Of a stretch of DNA of 64,000 nt, positions 1-12,138 are shown piece after piece. Location of the stretch: NCBI GenBank assembly GCA_905221605.1, contig CAJNDS010002605.1:128501-192500 (forward strand), read 5' to 3'. The stretch is from Symbiodinium natans (lineage: Eukaryota > Sar > Dinophyceae > Suessiales > Symbiodiniaceae). The number at the start of each line of letters is the position of its first letter. Positions within the stretch are counted from its first letter, which is position 1. The notes beneath the pieces are model-generated. The model was given only the letters and a program-made list of their open reading frames with translations. It searched no databases and had not been told where the DNA came from. The position numbers were made by a program, and so were the translations under genes.

Positions 1-939
1 GCCAGCTCCACAGAGCTAGCTTTCGTGACATGTTAGGCACAGCAAAGCATTGAAGGATCAGCCTTCTAGCTCCTGTGGTTTGAACGGAAAGGTTGATGGC
101 ATCTCAGACAGCGCTTTCAGACATGATCAACGTGCCCTGCTCTGCCGTGGCCAAGAACAAGCAGCTGAGACTAACCATCGTCAATTCATGGCAGTGTGTC
201 GCCGATCTATCCCCTCGGGCCCAGGGGCCTGCGGCAACCTCAAAATCAGTAAAATCGAGGGGTGTGAAACGCTTGCTGACCTCCGGCACGAAATGAGTTG
301 GTTGCGAATCGGTGCTCGGATCTGTGCTTGGCCAGGGTGCGTGTGACTGTGTTGTGCAGGCCAGTGTCCGGAGGTCTGCACCAGCTGGTGCCTCTCTGGG
401 TACAAACCTACTTCGTGAAGTACCCAAGCTACGACCACAACACAGAGCCAAACGGCCGCAACAAGCAGGCGCACGCATGGATTGCAGTCCCAAAGGCCGG
501 ACGCGGCGTCATGACTGAGCCAGCCACTGAGATGAAAGCAATGCACGACTGCAACATCAGTGCAACATCACATAGGGAACAACCAGCGCTGTCAGCATGC
601 TCCGACAAAGTCTGAGTTGATTGCCAGTATGTGAACAGCGCGGTCCCAGTGCCGACCTGCCAATCATCTTTTTCGAGCCTCCCCCTGAAACAAGCAGTAC
701 GAGTAGAAGGCAATTCCCAAACACCGAAGAACTTTCGGGAGGCACCCTAGTGAGAAGAGCCGTTGAGACGCCATGCTAGGCCCTCCGTGGACTTCGTGGA
801 CTCTGGCTCTGCTAGGAACGAAAGAGCGCGAAGCTTCAGAGGAACCGGAAGGGTAGACAAATGCAACACGCGACCATGGACTGGACGGCAGGACTGCTCA
901 CGCCTTGACTCGTCATGATTCTGATTCGTGGTGACTCCA

Positions 940-958
940 TACACACACACAGACAGAG

Positions 959-991
<33 letters not shown>

Positions 992-996
992 CACAC
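940..996. repeat. CA microsatellite
   Basis: Nearly uninterrupted CA dinucleotides with a short GACAGAGA interruption. Confidence 0.95.
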
Positions 997-3948
997 CTTT
1001 CAATCACATTTGCAGGCAGACCCTGACCCCAGGCTGCCAGGGACACGTTGAAGGTGACGGCATCTGGGCCTGGGAGTATTGCTGCCACTTGGATGTTGAC
1101 GCTGCCAAGTATGGGGCAATGAACACACCATCTACACAGCAAGTTCCAGAGTCCATCCCTACTGTGTTCTGAAGAGCGCCTTCATGTAACGAAATTCGCT
1201 GCAGTGCCCACGTTTACGCCTGGCATCTTCCAGCAGGTTGGGTTGCTCCACCCGACAATTTGATATTCATCTGTCGACTGGCCAACTTTCCTGAGCTTGC
1301 AGAGGGCACAGGGGGCCACAGCATGTCCTCCGCAGATGGTCTTTACAGAAACTTTCTGTGCCCAACATCATGGGCGGTGGGCGGCGCTTCACGGTGCAGC
1401 TGCGTCTGTTCATTCCAGTGTTTTGTGTCCGATCAGCAGCAACTCGCAATGTGTAACTCGAGTAGCAGCACCCTCATCATGCTTTCTTGTTCAGTCTATG
1501 CACATTCATGTGCGCCGGCTTTGATGGGGTGAGTGATCGATTGTGCAGGCTATATGTAGACTGCTCTCTCTAGATGACAAGGATTGCGCGCTAGTATGTT
1601 TCAGCCCACACACCATTGTAGAAAGACTTGTGAATGCAAGTGCTGCTGAGCTGCCACAACTTTGCATGCACATCCGATACTCTTGGGCCCATCACTTAGC
1701 CGCGGGGTCGTAAAGGTCACATCTACCAGCTGCAAAGCCTCAGCAAAGCTGCGAGCATTCCAGCACATGTCGCTGTAGCAACTAGCGCTCAGAATCATTG
1801 CTTCTTACATCTGCACTGGCTATAACCATCAGATTCATTGGGGCATACTGACATCCACCCACATGGCCCACATATCGACCACCAGCCTGCAAACCTACCG
1901 AATTCTTCAACCCAAGTAGTGCAGCATCGCTCGTACGAAAATGTCCCCGCGCACTGCCCTCTCAGTTCTGCTTTGAGGCTACCGCAAGCTGCCACTGCAA
2001 TGCCCGTTCGCAGGCGCTTATGGCCTTGCCAGATTTCTTCAGAGTCTTCGTGTCTTGCAAACACTGCGCGGGACCCTCTTGTGAGACCTGTGGGCACTAG
2101 CCAGTTCAAAGACCCAACAGCGTAGCCCGGGCCCCTCGATATAGAGACTGAAGCGCCAAGAGCACATACTGTCGGGAATACATTGAGTACATGCATATTC
2201 TTAGGGTCAGGGGGTCGTAGACTGCATGCACTGGCTTCTGTCACATCAATCAAGAACAGGAGATCCTGCGGAGTCTCTGAACCTTTCCGGATTTCTGTGG
2301 TTCAGAAATAAGCATCTGCTTTAGCCGCACTGAACAGCCGGTGTCAGTCAGCATGTCGCCATACACTAGCCGCGTCCGAAATGATGACGCGGGTTGTCTT
2401 GAGGTTTCGGCAGCATTCGCAACGAAGGCCTTAGCCGCGCGGATTGCGGGCATGATGCACAGGTATAAGATATAGAACATCCGTTGAACTAGGCCGGCAT
2501 CAGCAACCAGGCATGTCTTATAAGATCAGGGCATCCACCGGCAAAGCGCTTGCACCTGTAGCAGACGCATGTCGCCAGACACGACATAGGCTTGCAACAC
2601 GTACATGTGGACATGGCGCGGCGACATTGCTATGAAGTGTGCTTCATGTTGCAGCAGATCACACAACTCCTGCGCGAAGCGGCACCATCATGCCATCGCA
2701 GATGGGTGCAGCCTATGAATCCTCTGTCTGCCGAAACATGCGAACGCACACATAGCTCCGCACCTTCGGCCCTGCATAGCTGCTGCAAACTCATGGCCTG
2801 CTCCGGAGATCTGATGTCAAATGTCTCTATGACAAAAAATCTGGGCCCCAACCTCGCAGAAAAGGTGCAGTGCCTCAGCAGCAGTGAGAGGAAGCCCTCT
2901 GCTGTCATCTCTTGCATGTCTCATAACCTGTTCTAAGAGGCTTCGTTGCCCTCCATGTGTGGAAAAGCCTGCTGGTTTGGCATACGCGCTTCCTCAGGAA
3001 GCTGCCATCTGCCATCGGCCCGCAGCCCTGACACTGACAAACTGTGGGGCAGAGTTTCACTGGCTCTCGCGAGTTTTGAGCTGCAACAGCATGAGTTGAC
3101 TGCAGCTGCATGTGGGTGCATCTAAGGAACGAAGCAATTGTCATACCAATCGTGTGACAAATCATTTTCTCTCTTGTGGTTATTATTCCTCTTCTCCTTC
3201 TTCTCTCTCCCTTCATTTTATTCTTCTTCTTCTTATTCTTCTTCTTTTCCGTCTCCTTCTCCTTCTCCTTCTCCTTCCTTGCATAGCCACCGAAATGGCC
3301 GCACATGTCAACAGAATCTGTCGGCTGACGGGGCCTGAAGACCAAAGTCTGCACGCAGTTTGTGCACCCCGGCTTGGGAGGCGGATAGCAGTACAGCTGA
3401 GTGCAACTAAGCAGGGACTTCCTGTACAACAACTTAAGTGGGCCCCCACAAAACGTCCTCTCCCCCTGCACTACCCTCGGCAGGCATCTTTGTGCGCCAG
3501 AAAACTAACTTCAGAGCCGGATGCCAACTGAATAAGCCCTATGCCGCGCCTATGCCCTTCGAATTGGGCCCCTGTTCCCAGCACTCGACCGCTCGCGTTT
3601 AAGTTGACAACCGCCCTCGGCAGTCCACGGTGGGTTGCGTCTTTTGCCCAAAACCAAACAGACACAAACAGCCCCAAGTACTACTTCGTTCATGCTTAGC
3701 CGGCGGCTTGTAGTCAACCAGCGAATCCCCAAAACCTCGACACTTACTTGAAATCCCGACCTTCTTCAGGGCTTGACGGGTTCGAGGAGCCCTAGCTCAC
3801 TGTGCCAGGACGGCTCGCTGGCCTTTCGGCATTCCTTCAGTCGGGATTTCCCATTTAACAACAATACCAACCACACGCATCATGCTCCTTGGTACTGAGG
3901 CGTGCGTGTGAGACGATCTCCCTCTCCCCTTCCCTTCTTATTTTTCTT

Positions 3949-4021
3949 TTCTTCTTCTTCTTCTTCTTCTTCTTCTTCTTCTTCTTCTTCTTCTTCTTCT
4001 TCTTCTTCTTCTTCTTCTTCT
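3949..4021. repeat. TTC microsatellite
   Basis: About 24 uninterrupted TTC units. The plus frame reads as poly-Ser and the minus frames as poly-Glu or poly-Lys; there is no gene evidence around it. Confidence 0.97.
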
Positions 4022-4665
4022 GAGCCCCGAAGGACCCCCTGCGCACGAGCGCGCCGTTGTGAAACTCGCCCAGGAGGAACCGGCTGCACCGGCCGCTTGT
4101 GTTTCCCTCTAGAAGAACCTAGCTGCTCTAGCTTCGTACGCCCCCCAACCTCATGCGAACGAACGTTTGCTGCTTGCTGGCACTGCTTTCACTCTACGGC
4201 CGGCCATCCCGAAGAAATGGAAGCGACGCAGAACTTTGGTAAATGTCCATGCATTTTTTCTGGGCAGAACACACTTGCACGACTGAGGAGGTGGCCCAAG
4301 GCAGCTGATGAGGGTGCTGAGGCAGACCGCATCCGGCATCAGTGCGGCAACCTTCGAAGCAATTGAGGTGGGGGATTAGTCCTTTTGGACTCTCTGACTC
4401 TCTTTCATAGTCTTATAGCCGTATCGTTTCCTCCAAGGGTTACCCTAAAGTACCCATAAATTTAGATGAACCCTCAGGTCAGTCCACGATCGGACAGGAC
4501 GTTCAGTTGACTTGGGATGCCTGCATCGTGGAGAAGAGCCCGAGAGCTGTCTGCCACCACTGCATCCTGCTACACCTCGGGCAGGACAGGCGCTATGATT
4601 CGAACTCATTCGATGACCCTTGAGACCGTCATTCTTGAGGCTCCGCGCGCCAAGAGACCGGCGCC

Positions 4666-5022
4666 GTGTGTCAGAACGCCCGGCCTCATAGCCACGGCAG
4701 TTGCAATACCTGTAGAAAGCCTTCCCATGTGCCGTGCACCATGTGCATGAAGGTCCAACCCGTCACTTCTTTTTCAATGCATTTGTCTAATCCCAAGCGT
4801 CAGTGGCTTCCTTCTGCACAGCCGGCGGGGGGCTTCGCTGTGCCCAGGCCGGCCGCAGCGTGCTTGGGCCGACCACAAGAGAAGGCTTCGATCGCAGCGG
4901 CTCCTGCCAAGGAACTCAAGCCAAAGACACGTAATGTTTGCACACTGTTGTGCAAATTCTCGTGGAGTCAAGCGCTATACCGCACGGATTTACGGGAAAG
5001 CGACGACTTCGGCTTGAGATAA
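4666..5022 (+). CDS. Candidate plus-strand ORF with CxxC-x7-CxxC
   Basis: Seen: 118-codon frame with SCNTCRKPSHVPCTMCMK (two CxxC pairs seven residues apart, a possible zinc-binding knot), then a basic Ala/Pro-rich stretch ending DLRESDDFGLR. No acceptor or donor fixes its limits. Could be chance. Confidence 0.22.
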   Translation: MCQNARPHSHGSCNTCRKPSHVPCTMCMKVQPVTSFSMHLSNPKRQWLPSAQPAGGFAVPRPAAACLGRPQEKASIAAAPAKELKPKTRNVCTLLCKFSWSQALYRTDLRESDDFGLR

Positions 5023-5868
5023 GTTTTGGGGCATCTTCTTCCTGACTATGGGAAGCTTGAGTTTTGTGTTTTTACCGAGGCAAAAAATCACGTTTTGGTG
5101 TAAGGTCTGATGGTCGTTCGCAAACACGTCTACACGGTTTTCCGGATATATTGGCATGTTCTCAATTTTTGATTTTTTGGGATTCTTGTGGTTTTCGGCT
5201 GCATCATAGTTTGCGAAGGTTTGTGGCCGCGGTCTTGTATGTTGTAGAATCAAGCAAAAACACTGGGAGTAGCAGTGTTGGCGGCATGTTCGCCAAAGGC
5301 ATGAATAGATGTGACAAGTTGAGGAAACTTGAAACATGCTCTTGCAATATTTCTATACAAGGCAAACACCGTGCTTGTTCACTTTCACCCGCTTGTTGAA
5401 GTCACCTGCTACAGTGTTAAGATTTGTGAGTGAGGCGGGTTGTTTCCCTGCCCTCGGTGTTAAGCTGTTAGGTTCAACTCAGCGACTATTATCCTCACCT
5501 GCGTTTCCTCGTGTCCTAAACTGCTGTACCTCTCCAGGTCTCCTGGGAACGGGTCTTCCACCAAGGAATCCCGCAGAATATCCTTGTGGAGCACCCTCGT
5601 CTACTTGTTTTTTTTTGTTCTAGGCTGGGGATGATTGGTGGTAGCAGGTAAGTAGATAGGAAATCTTCGATGAGCAGAGCTGCAATTAGTCCAGCCCCCG
5701 AACCCCCCGAATGCTTCTACAACTTGAACTTCTCACAATCCCAACCACACCTGAAGCAAAGCCAAGCTATCCTTCTAAGTCGTCTCAGGGATCAATTAGA
5801 GTTTGGTGGGCATCGGACGGAGGCTTCTCCTCAAACAGGTGCAACAGCAACGCACAGGCACACTGGCA

Positions 5869-6038
5869 CACAAGCGCACACCCACCCACCCACCCACCCA
5901 CCCACACACGCCCACACCCCCACGCCCCCACGCCCCGACACCGCGACACCCCCACACATGCACACACGCACAGACGCACACCCGCAAACACCCCCACACA
6001 CCCACCCACCCACCCACCCACCCACACATACACACACT
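5869..6038. repeat. CCCA/CACA microsatellite
   Basis: Two CCCA-rich blocks (5880-5905 and 6000-6028) joined by CCCACACGC-type sequence. Strongly strand-asymmetric (C and A on plus). Confidence 0.92.
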
Positions 6039-6326
6039 TAAGACTCGACTTCTGTCGAACTGTGAGTTCCAAAGCCCTGGCAAGCTTATGGATCTGCAAT
6101 GGAAATCTGTACTCATTTTGAAATGGCCAAGGATGCAGCAACGGCTTTGAGGGTGTTTTTGGGATGGCCTGCAGGTACACAGTTCAGCGTCCTGAACTGC
6201 TTCCCACTCCAAGGCATAGCTTCGTTGCATTGGGTTTGCCAAGGAGTGCCCAATGCCCCTGCACCCCTGCAATGAAAAGCTGCAGAACTACAAAGCCCTT
6301 GGACACAGGGTTGGCCACACACACAC
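6033..6326. repeat. ~290-bp direct repeat, copy 1
   Basis: From ACACTTAAGACTCGACTT to GGGTTGGCCACACACAC. Nearly identical to 6970-7263; only a few base differences by eye. Bounded by CA-rich sequence on both sides. Confidence 0.95.
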
Positions 6327-6521
6327 ACACACACACGCCCTTTAGTAGAAGGGCGCAACACGGTAGCTTGGTAAGCAGCACTTGCAACAGCCACTGAGCC
6401 TGAGGAGGAGGCGGCCGAGAATGCTGGTAGCAGCTGTCTGATCGGCAATAGCGTGCGATGCCGGATCTGAGTTCTTTGCATCTCGGTCAGCCACAGGTCA
6501 AGGTTTTCCTTTGTCGACTGA

Positions 6522-6642
6522 GAGGGATACCTCAACATGGGGACACTAGAGCCTCGGAATGACGTGGACTGCCTACAAGCAAGACGACTGAAAGGATACC
6601 TCAACCTGGGGACACTAGAGCCTCGGAATTACAGGGACTGCC
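6522..6642. repeat. ~70-bp tandem duplication
   Basis: GGATACCTCAACATGGGGAC begins the first unit at about 6522 and a near-identical unit (CCTGGGG variant) at about 6593; each is followed by ACTAGAGCCTCGGAAT. Confidence 0.88.
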
Positions 6643-6969
6643 AACAGTGCTTCAACTTGGCTGGAGTCTTTGGGCGGACCCCTGGGGATTCATGGTGAAG
6701 TCAAGCAATCGTGGAGCTGATTATTTGAAGTCACGCAGCTGTATGCAAGTATAGAGAACGAATGAGAAGCTGAATCAATTGAAAAATCATATGTAGGAAT
6801 CTTCTTTCAGGTCCTGACATCAAGCAAGACGATTCATGTCTCAGATGAAAGACTCCTCCCGTCGCTTGAGAGTCAAGGAAGTCAAAAGCTTCGGTGAAGT
6901 CAAGCGGGAAGTCAGACTTGTGAGAGCATCCTCCCACGTAGTTGGCGCCCAAAGGGATTGCCGAACTGA

Positions 6970-7263
6970 CACACACTTAAGACTCGACTTCTGTCGAACT
7001 GTGAGCTCCAAAGCCCTGGCAAGCTTATGGATCTGCAATGGAAATCTGTGCTCATTTTGAAATGGCCAAGGATGCAGCAACGGCTTTGAGGGTGTTTTTT
7101 GGATGGCCTGCAGGTACACAGTTCAGCGTCCTGAACTGCTTCCCACTCCAAGGCATAGCTTCGTTGCACTGGGTTTGCCAAGGAGTGCCCAATGCCCCTG
7201 CACCCCTGCAATGAAAAGCTGCAGAACTACAAAGCCCTTGGACACAGGGTTGGCCACACACAC
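6970..7263. repeat. ~290-bp direct repeat, copy 2
   Basis: Same orientation as copy 1, about 940 bases downstream, with a much shorter CA tail. Confidence 0.95.
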
Positions 7264-7665
7264 TTGATACCGAGCAATGTCGGAAGGGTTGTGCTTCTCT
7301 CACGTACTCCGTCAAGGAGATCAAAAGATCAAAATGTTCAGCGAGGCTTTCAATAGGCTCATGTTATCTATTTGGTATTGCGATCCAAGATGCGAGAAAG
7401 CCAAGGCACTTTGATCCCGAAAATCCAAGGCACATTAAATGGTTCAAGACTGAGCACGATTTGGGGTGAGGGTAGATGATGTCACAAGCATGATTAGTGG
7501 ATCGGGTCCAGTCCACTTGAAGCAGGTGCACGAAGATGATCAGTCTTCGCTTCCCTCTTGCATCCACAGCTTCGTTGAGTGTGGTAGGATGCAAGAGCCA
7601 CACTCCCCTGCTGCTCGTATTGGCTCTTTCATATTGCTCACACCTACCCTTTGATACTCGGGTTG

Positions 7666-7763
7666 CCCACACACACACACCCACCCACCCACCCACCCAC
7701 CCACCCACGCACGCACGCACGCACGCACGCCCACGCACGCACGCACCCGCACGCACGCACGCC
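7666..7763. repeat. CCCA/CGCA microsatellite
   Basis: CA, then CCCA, then CGCA units. It begins after CGGGTTGCCCACACAC, which resembles the end of the 290-bp repeat. Confidence 0.93.
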
Positions 7764-7789
7764 ATTGTGGACACGCTGGTGCATGTTGC

Positions 7790-9275
7790 ACCTTATGTTC
7801 CTGCCTTGGATGCGACAGCCGAACTGTTCGTCTGAGCCGCTCCTTGATGGAGGAAGATGCGCTGGGCCCGTCTGGTTCGTCCCAGGAATCAGGTCGAGCG
7901 TCTTCTTCTTCCTCCTCCTGACAGCCATCAGCTGTCAAAGCAGACATTATACAGTCCTCTTTCCGAACCCACACGGAACATTGTGGAAAATTCTCGCGAA
8001 CGCCTCCATTCTGCCAGTGCAAAGTATGGCGTCCTGCGAGATATCGGGCATGGCAGCGGCTTCAGCGTGCTCGTTCGGCGAAGCAGGGCCTGAAGAGTCA
8101 GCGTGGCTCACAGCTGTTGCAAAATCTGTCGTAGCACGAGGCAGGCCAGCACAATGAGACACGTTGTCAAAAAAGAGCCTGCGTAGGCATCAGATGAACT
8201 GGATATGTGACGAGGTGTGGTGCAGCATTGCGCGGATTCTCCAAAAGGTCCCACTTCTTGCCCGGGCTTGTTTTATCTGCATGCCCACTGGCACACATAT
8301 CGAATATGCACAATAAACTAACCGAAGCAGAGTCATCAAAACCAAACGCATTTACTCGCGCACCTGCACCACCAGAGATGACAAGTAAACGTGACGAGTT
8401 CTTGTCCACATTAGTCGTTCGTCACGTAAGACCCGAGCGCTGGCGCAGGCACACTCCGAGAGCAAAAGCGCGGAACACTGACACGAGCTGCCTTTCGCCT
8501 CGCTGGCGGCGGCAGCCTGCTTCAAGGCAGCTAGGGACTGGCGCATCTCCGCCAACACCTCCTCCTGTCATTCCCGCACGTCACGAGCGAGCAAAGATGA
8601 CGAAAGTGGATGTGCAGCAGGCCGGAAACCAAACCATACCAAACCAGAGGGTGCACCAAACAGGTGGCCACGAAACTTATGCGTCCTGTAGAGGTAGTCT
8701 TTGAACACATACAGCCACTTCATGCCACTTCACAGACACATGCTCTGCAGCTGCAGTCCTCAGCATCCAGGCCTTCTCGCATCCGGATTGCTAGAGACCA
8801 GAAGGTCACTGCAGCCTGCGGCAGCCACATGCAGCCACCCTGATGTGCACAGCTGGACGAACCCGCAGCAGACAGCCGTCCAGAACCCGAACATGCCCCA
8901 CCTGTCCTAGCATGTGTCGGCGTGAGTGCATCGCGCAAGCCCCCGCTCCACGCAATCATCCAGGGTTGAGGTTGTCGGGTTTTCTGCCCCAGGAGGCGAG
9001 TTTAAACCCGAAACCCGAAACCTCAAACCCTAAAACCTAGACCCTAAACCCTAATACACCCTGGACCCTATAGAACCCTAGACCCTAAACCGTTTAAACC
9101 CTGAACCCTAGCCGAGAGCGCCGCTGTCCATTTGCATGGGGGCTTCCCTTCTATGCACCCTAAACCCTAAACCCTAAACCCTAAACCCTATTGGCCTCGA
9201 GGTCGCCCTCGCTCATGTGGCTGGCTGCGCCGGCCTCCAGGGCTTGAGCTGCCTTCTCCTCGACGGCCTGAAGGC
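7790..9275 (-). CDS. Exon-like segments between telomere-like repeats
   Basis: Seen on the minus strand: about 9272-9190 (AVEEKAAQALEAGAASHMSE) after a CAG acceptor; about 8567-8480 (EEVLAEMRQSLAALKQAAAA) after GACAG; and 7947-7790, opening with ATG (MSALTADGCQEEEEEDARPD, then SSSIKERLRRTVRLSHP) with a GT donor at the end. The first two are strongly helical. The stretch between is full of CCCTAAA/TTTAGGG units. No function recognised, and the order of exons in one transcript is a guess. Confidence 0.33.
9000..9190. repeat. CCCTAAA telomere-like arrays
   Basis: Degenerate CCCTAAA/CCCTAGA units at 9000-9100 and a clean block at about 9158-9189. Confidence 0.93.
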
Positions 9276-9296
9276 CAATGCCCAAAGAAGAACTTC

Positions 9297-9620
9297 TCAT
9301 CTTTAGGGTTTGTTTAAGGGTTTTTTATGGGGTTTATGGTCATCTTTAGGGTTTTTTAAGGGTTTTTTATGGGGTTTATGGTCATCTTTAGGGTTTTTTT
9401 AGGGTTTCCTATGGGGTTTATGGTCATCTTTAGGGTTTCTAGGGTTTCTAGCGTTTCTGGGGTTTCTGGGGTTTATGGTCATCTTTAGGGTTTCTAGGGT
9501 TTATATGGGGTGTATGGGGTTTATGGTCATCTTTAGGGTTTTGAGGTTTATGTGGGGTGTATGGGGTTTATAGTCATCTTTAGGGTTTTGAGGGTTTATG
9601 AGGTTTATTCAGGGTTTTTT
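9297..9620. repeat. Minisatellite built on TTTAGGG
   Basis: Seven units each starting CATCTTTAGGGTTT, at about 9297, 9341, 9383, 9425, 9480, 9528 and 9575; unit length 42-55 bases, most ending GGGGTTTATGGT. Confidence 0.93.
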
Positions 9621-9778
9621 TTGCCACCCGTCTAGCCATGCTCCACGGGGCAACTGAAGAGGGAATGCTGTGTACAAACTTCAGTGCCCAAGGTTACGAT
9701 ATGCCGAGATGTTCACACCTTCCCCGAACCTCATGCTCTCAAACCAAACCAGAATGTTGCAAACAGATAACACGCTCA

Positions 9779-9935
9779 TAGGGTTTAGGGTTTTGGGTTT
9801 AGGGCTTAGGGCTTCGGGTTCAATGCCCACAAAGATCTTCACCTAGGGTTCAGGGCAGAGTTGGGGCTTACAGTAGGGTTAGGGTTTAGGGTTTGTCGCT
9901 CCCGCAAAACTAGGGTTTAGGGTATATAGCAAGCT
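9779..9935. repeat. TTTAGGG telomere-like cluster
   Basis: Degenerate TTTAGGG/TTTTGGG units between unrelated short stretches. Confidence 0.85.
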
Positions 9936-10239
9936 TCCCTACAGGGTTGTAGACGTTATGTACATAAAGATGTTTACAGGGTTGAGGGGTCCTGATTTCC
10001 CAGTCAGACTCGAGATCTCCAGCTCGGTCAAACTATGTCCAATGTCCAAGGCTCTTGTAGTTCTTGTGTCTCCCAGGTATCTGGGTCACTCCCGTAATAT
10101 TCGCGAAGAAGCCTGTCGCGACAAAGAAGCATATGGCGTGCGACGACTTGCCTACACCACCAATGCCGTCGTTATCATTACGGTCGCCGACTCTCCAATG
10201 CCAGCCTCTCTCTCCCCCGAACCTACCTGCCAAGTAGCT

Positions 10240-11700
10240 ACTCTAACCGTTTGCTGTCCGAAGATGTGCTATGACATGGGATCACGGAGCAAAAGAAACG
10301 CCTTGAAAGCGTGACGTAGAGTGTGGCAGCCAGTGATGGCTTCTCAGCAGCGAGGCAAGCTGCCGACAGCTCCTTGCGACCAGGTACGCGCAAGTACCCA
10401 GAAGTCCTCTTTCTGTTTTTCCCGGGCGCCTGAAGGGCCTGGATGTGTTCCTCGCTGCCCTCGCCGAACTTCTCCTCTATCATCGAAGCCATCCTGGGCA
10501 TGGAACGCACTGTTTTGGGTGAATGCGGTTCAGGCGACACCGAAGTAGCGAACGCCATATCAACGCAGCAAGCTCATCCGGCACAGCTGCAGAACCAAAA
10601 CCGCTATCCTCTTCACCCCATCCTAACGCGCGAACCCTTTGTGAGAAAGAAGCGACCAATTGGTTTGGATCCTCAAAGCAAGTGTTGTTTAGTCTCTGAA
10701 CCTTTCGCTAGCAGGAGCACAAAGCACCCCAAGTGCTCAACAGCTCGGACGGCTTGCAGCGTCTCGGTATCTGGGACCCTTTTCTTCTAGGTGTGGCATG
10801 GACCCTTCTTGGCAAGGCTTTTTCTTTTTTCCTAGGCAAGGCTCTTTCTTTTCTCCTTTTCGGGCGGGAATCTTTCTTTTCCCAGGTTCATTTCTCCCAG
10901 GTGCGGCGGGACCCTAGGTGTGGCATGTCCTCTCTCCTAGGTGCGAACCGGTTTTGTGTCCCCAGGCGTGGCGGGCCGTTGTTTCGCTGGGTGTGGTGTC
11001 TGCAGGCATGGGTTCATTAACAAACCAAAAATAGGGGAGTTGGATGGAGTTGGGGCGAGGGCAGGCCCCTCTATCTGCACACCACAGCAGTCAGCCAAGC
11101 CCAAACCTTGGCTACGGCGGTTCAGGGCCACGAGAAGCTCGGGTTCCCAGAGCATGGGCCGTCAACTCTGCAGAGCCCAGGCTCAGGTCGACCAGCGTGG
11201 AGGACACCACCGCCTCACCTTTGGGCGCCTCGCTCAAGGCCTGCCGATGTAAACCCTAAACCCTTTTTGCAGCAGGTCTCCTCACCTCTGCCGGCCTCGC
11301 CCTAACCCTAAGCATCCCTAAAGTCCCTAAAGCCCCAAAGAGGTCGCAAGGGTCAAATACCTAGCCCAAGGAAAACGAGGGCAGGGGCCTCGCAGTACTC
11401 TGAGAGGAGCTCAGTGACCTCGTAGGACTCCTGCATCGCATGCAACTGCAGCGAGCCTACCAGACTGAACTTAAATGCCTGCCAGCCCAATACCGCACAA
11501 AGTCTGCACACCGTGCTCTGGCCGATATCTCTGCGCTGCACAGATTTCTATGAAATCGCCACGCTGCCCAGGAAGATGAGCAGAAACCTCTCCCGTGTCT
11601 CAGAATGTCCCACAGAGCTCAGGTCATTCGGCTCCGGGAGGTTGGCCATGAGCTGAAGCGCCTGCAGGAACTCGTCCTGGGCACCTTTGAGTTGCCCCAA
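10240..11700 (-). CDS. Exon-like segments of an unknown gene
   Basis: Seen on the minus strand: about 11690-11560 (GQLKGAQDEFLQALQLMANL, then SETRERFLLIFLG); about 11490-11365 (LQLHAMQESYEVTELLSEYC), followed by a GT donor; about 11245-11110 (ALSEAPKGEAVVSSTLVDLS, then ELTAHALGTRASRGPE); and about 10485-10420 (MASMIEEKFGEGSEEHIQAL) after a CAG acceptor. The segments are helical and non-repetitive, and telomere-like CCCTAAA units lie in the spacer at 11250-11320. No domain recognised. Could belong with the exons at 7.8-9.3 kb. Confidence 0.38.
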
Positions 11701-12042
11701 CCTGGGACTTTGCATGTTTTTGTCGATTGCAAGCCTTGCTGAGGCGCACTGCTGCAGCAGAAGCTTTAGAAACGCGAGGCAAACTTTAAAGGACCATGAC
11801 AGATGCCAGCGTTTTCCGCACAAGCCTGCGGATTCAAGCCCAAACTTAACAGCTTTCAGCTTGTGCCAAAACAAAGCTCATGTTTGGCACCTATGGCACC
11901 CCCCTGTGACTCTTCCATGGCTTGCACGGGCAAGCCATCTGCTCGCGCACACGCACGCAGACACGGACAGATGCAGACAGAGAGAACCCCCGCATGCTCG
12001 CAGCGCGCGACAAGCGCGAGGCCCGCGATCACATGGGGTTTA

Positions 12043-12138
12043 CGAAAATAAGGGACCCCTCACCTAAGACCCCCAAATAGTAGGATTCCCCAATATATAA
12101 CCCCAGAAAGGTACCCCCTAATCTCGGAAACCCCCACA
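12043..12138 (-). repeat. Dispersed ~95-bp repeat family, copy
   Basis: Read on the minus strand, GGGGGTTTCCGAGATTAGGG, then GGAATCCTACTATTTGGG, then GGGGTCCCTTATTTT. Matches 50515-50612 along its length. Confidence 0.85.

Larger units (their letters stand above)
1..4500. other. No supported gene
   Basis: Contains a CA microsatellite at about 940-996, a mixed TTC/TCC pyrimidine tract at 3181-3285 and a long TTC run at 3949-4021. The open frames here are short and overlap on both strands; none shows a motif or clear splice signals. Confidence 0.5.

Noticed and set aside
3902-4366. Poly-Ser / poly-Glu frames
   Set aside because: Translation of the TTC microsatellite.
5670-6272. His/Pro/Thr-rich and Cys/Val/Gly-rich frames on both strands
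   Set aside because: Translation of the CCCA/CACA microsatellite in several frames.
9000-9620. Chromosome-fusion site
   Set aside because: A head-to-head fusion would give TTTAGGG followed by CCCTAAA on the plus strand; the order here is reversed and the arrays are separated by exon-like sequence.
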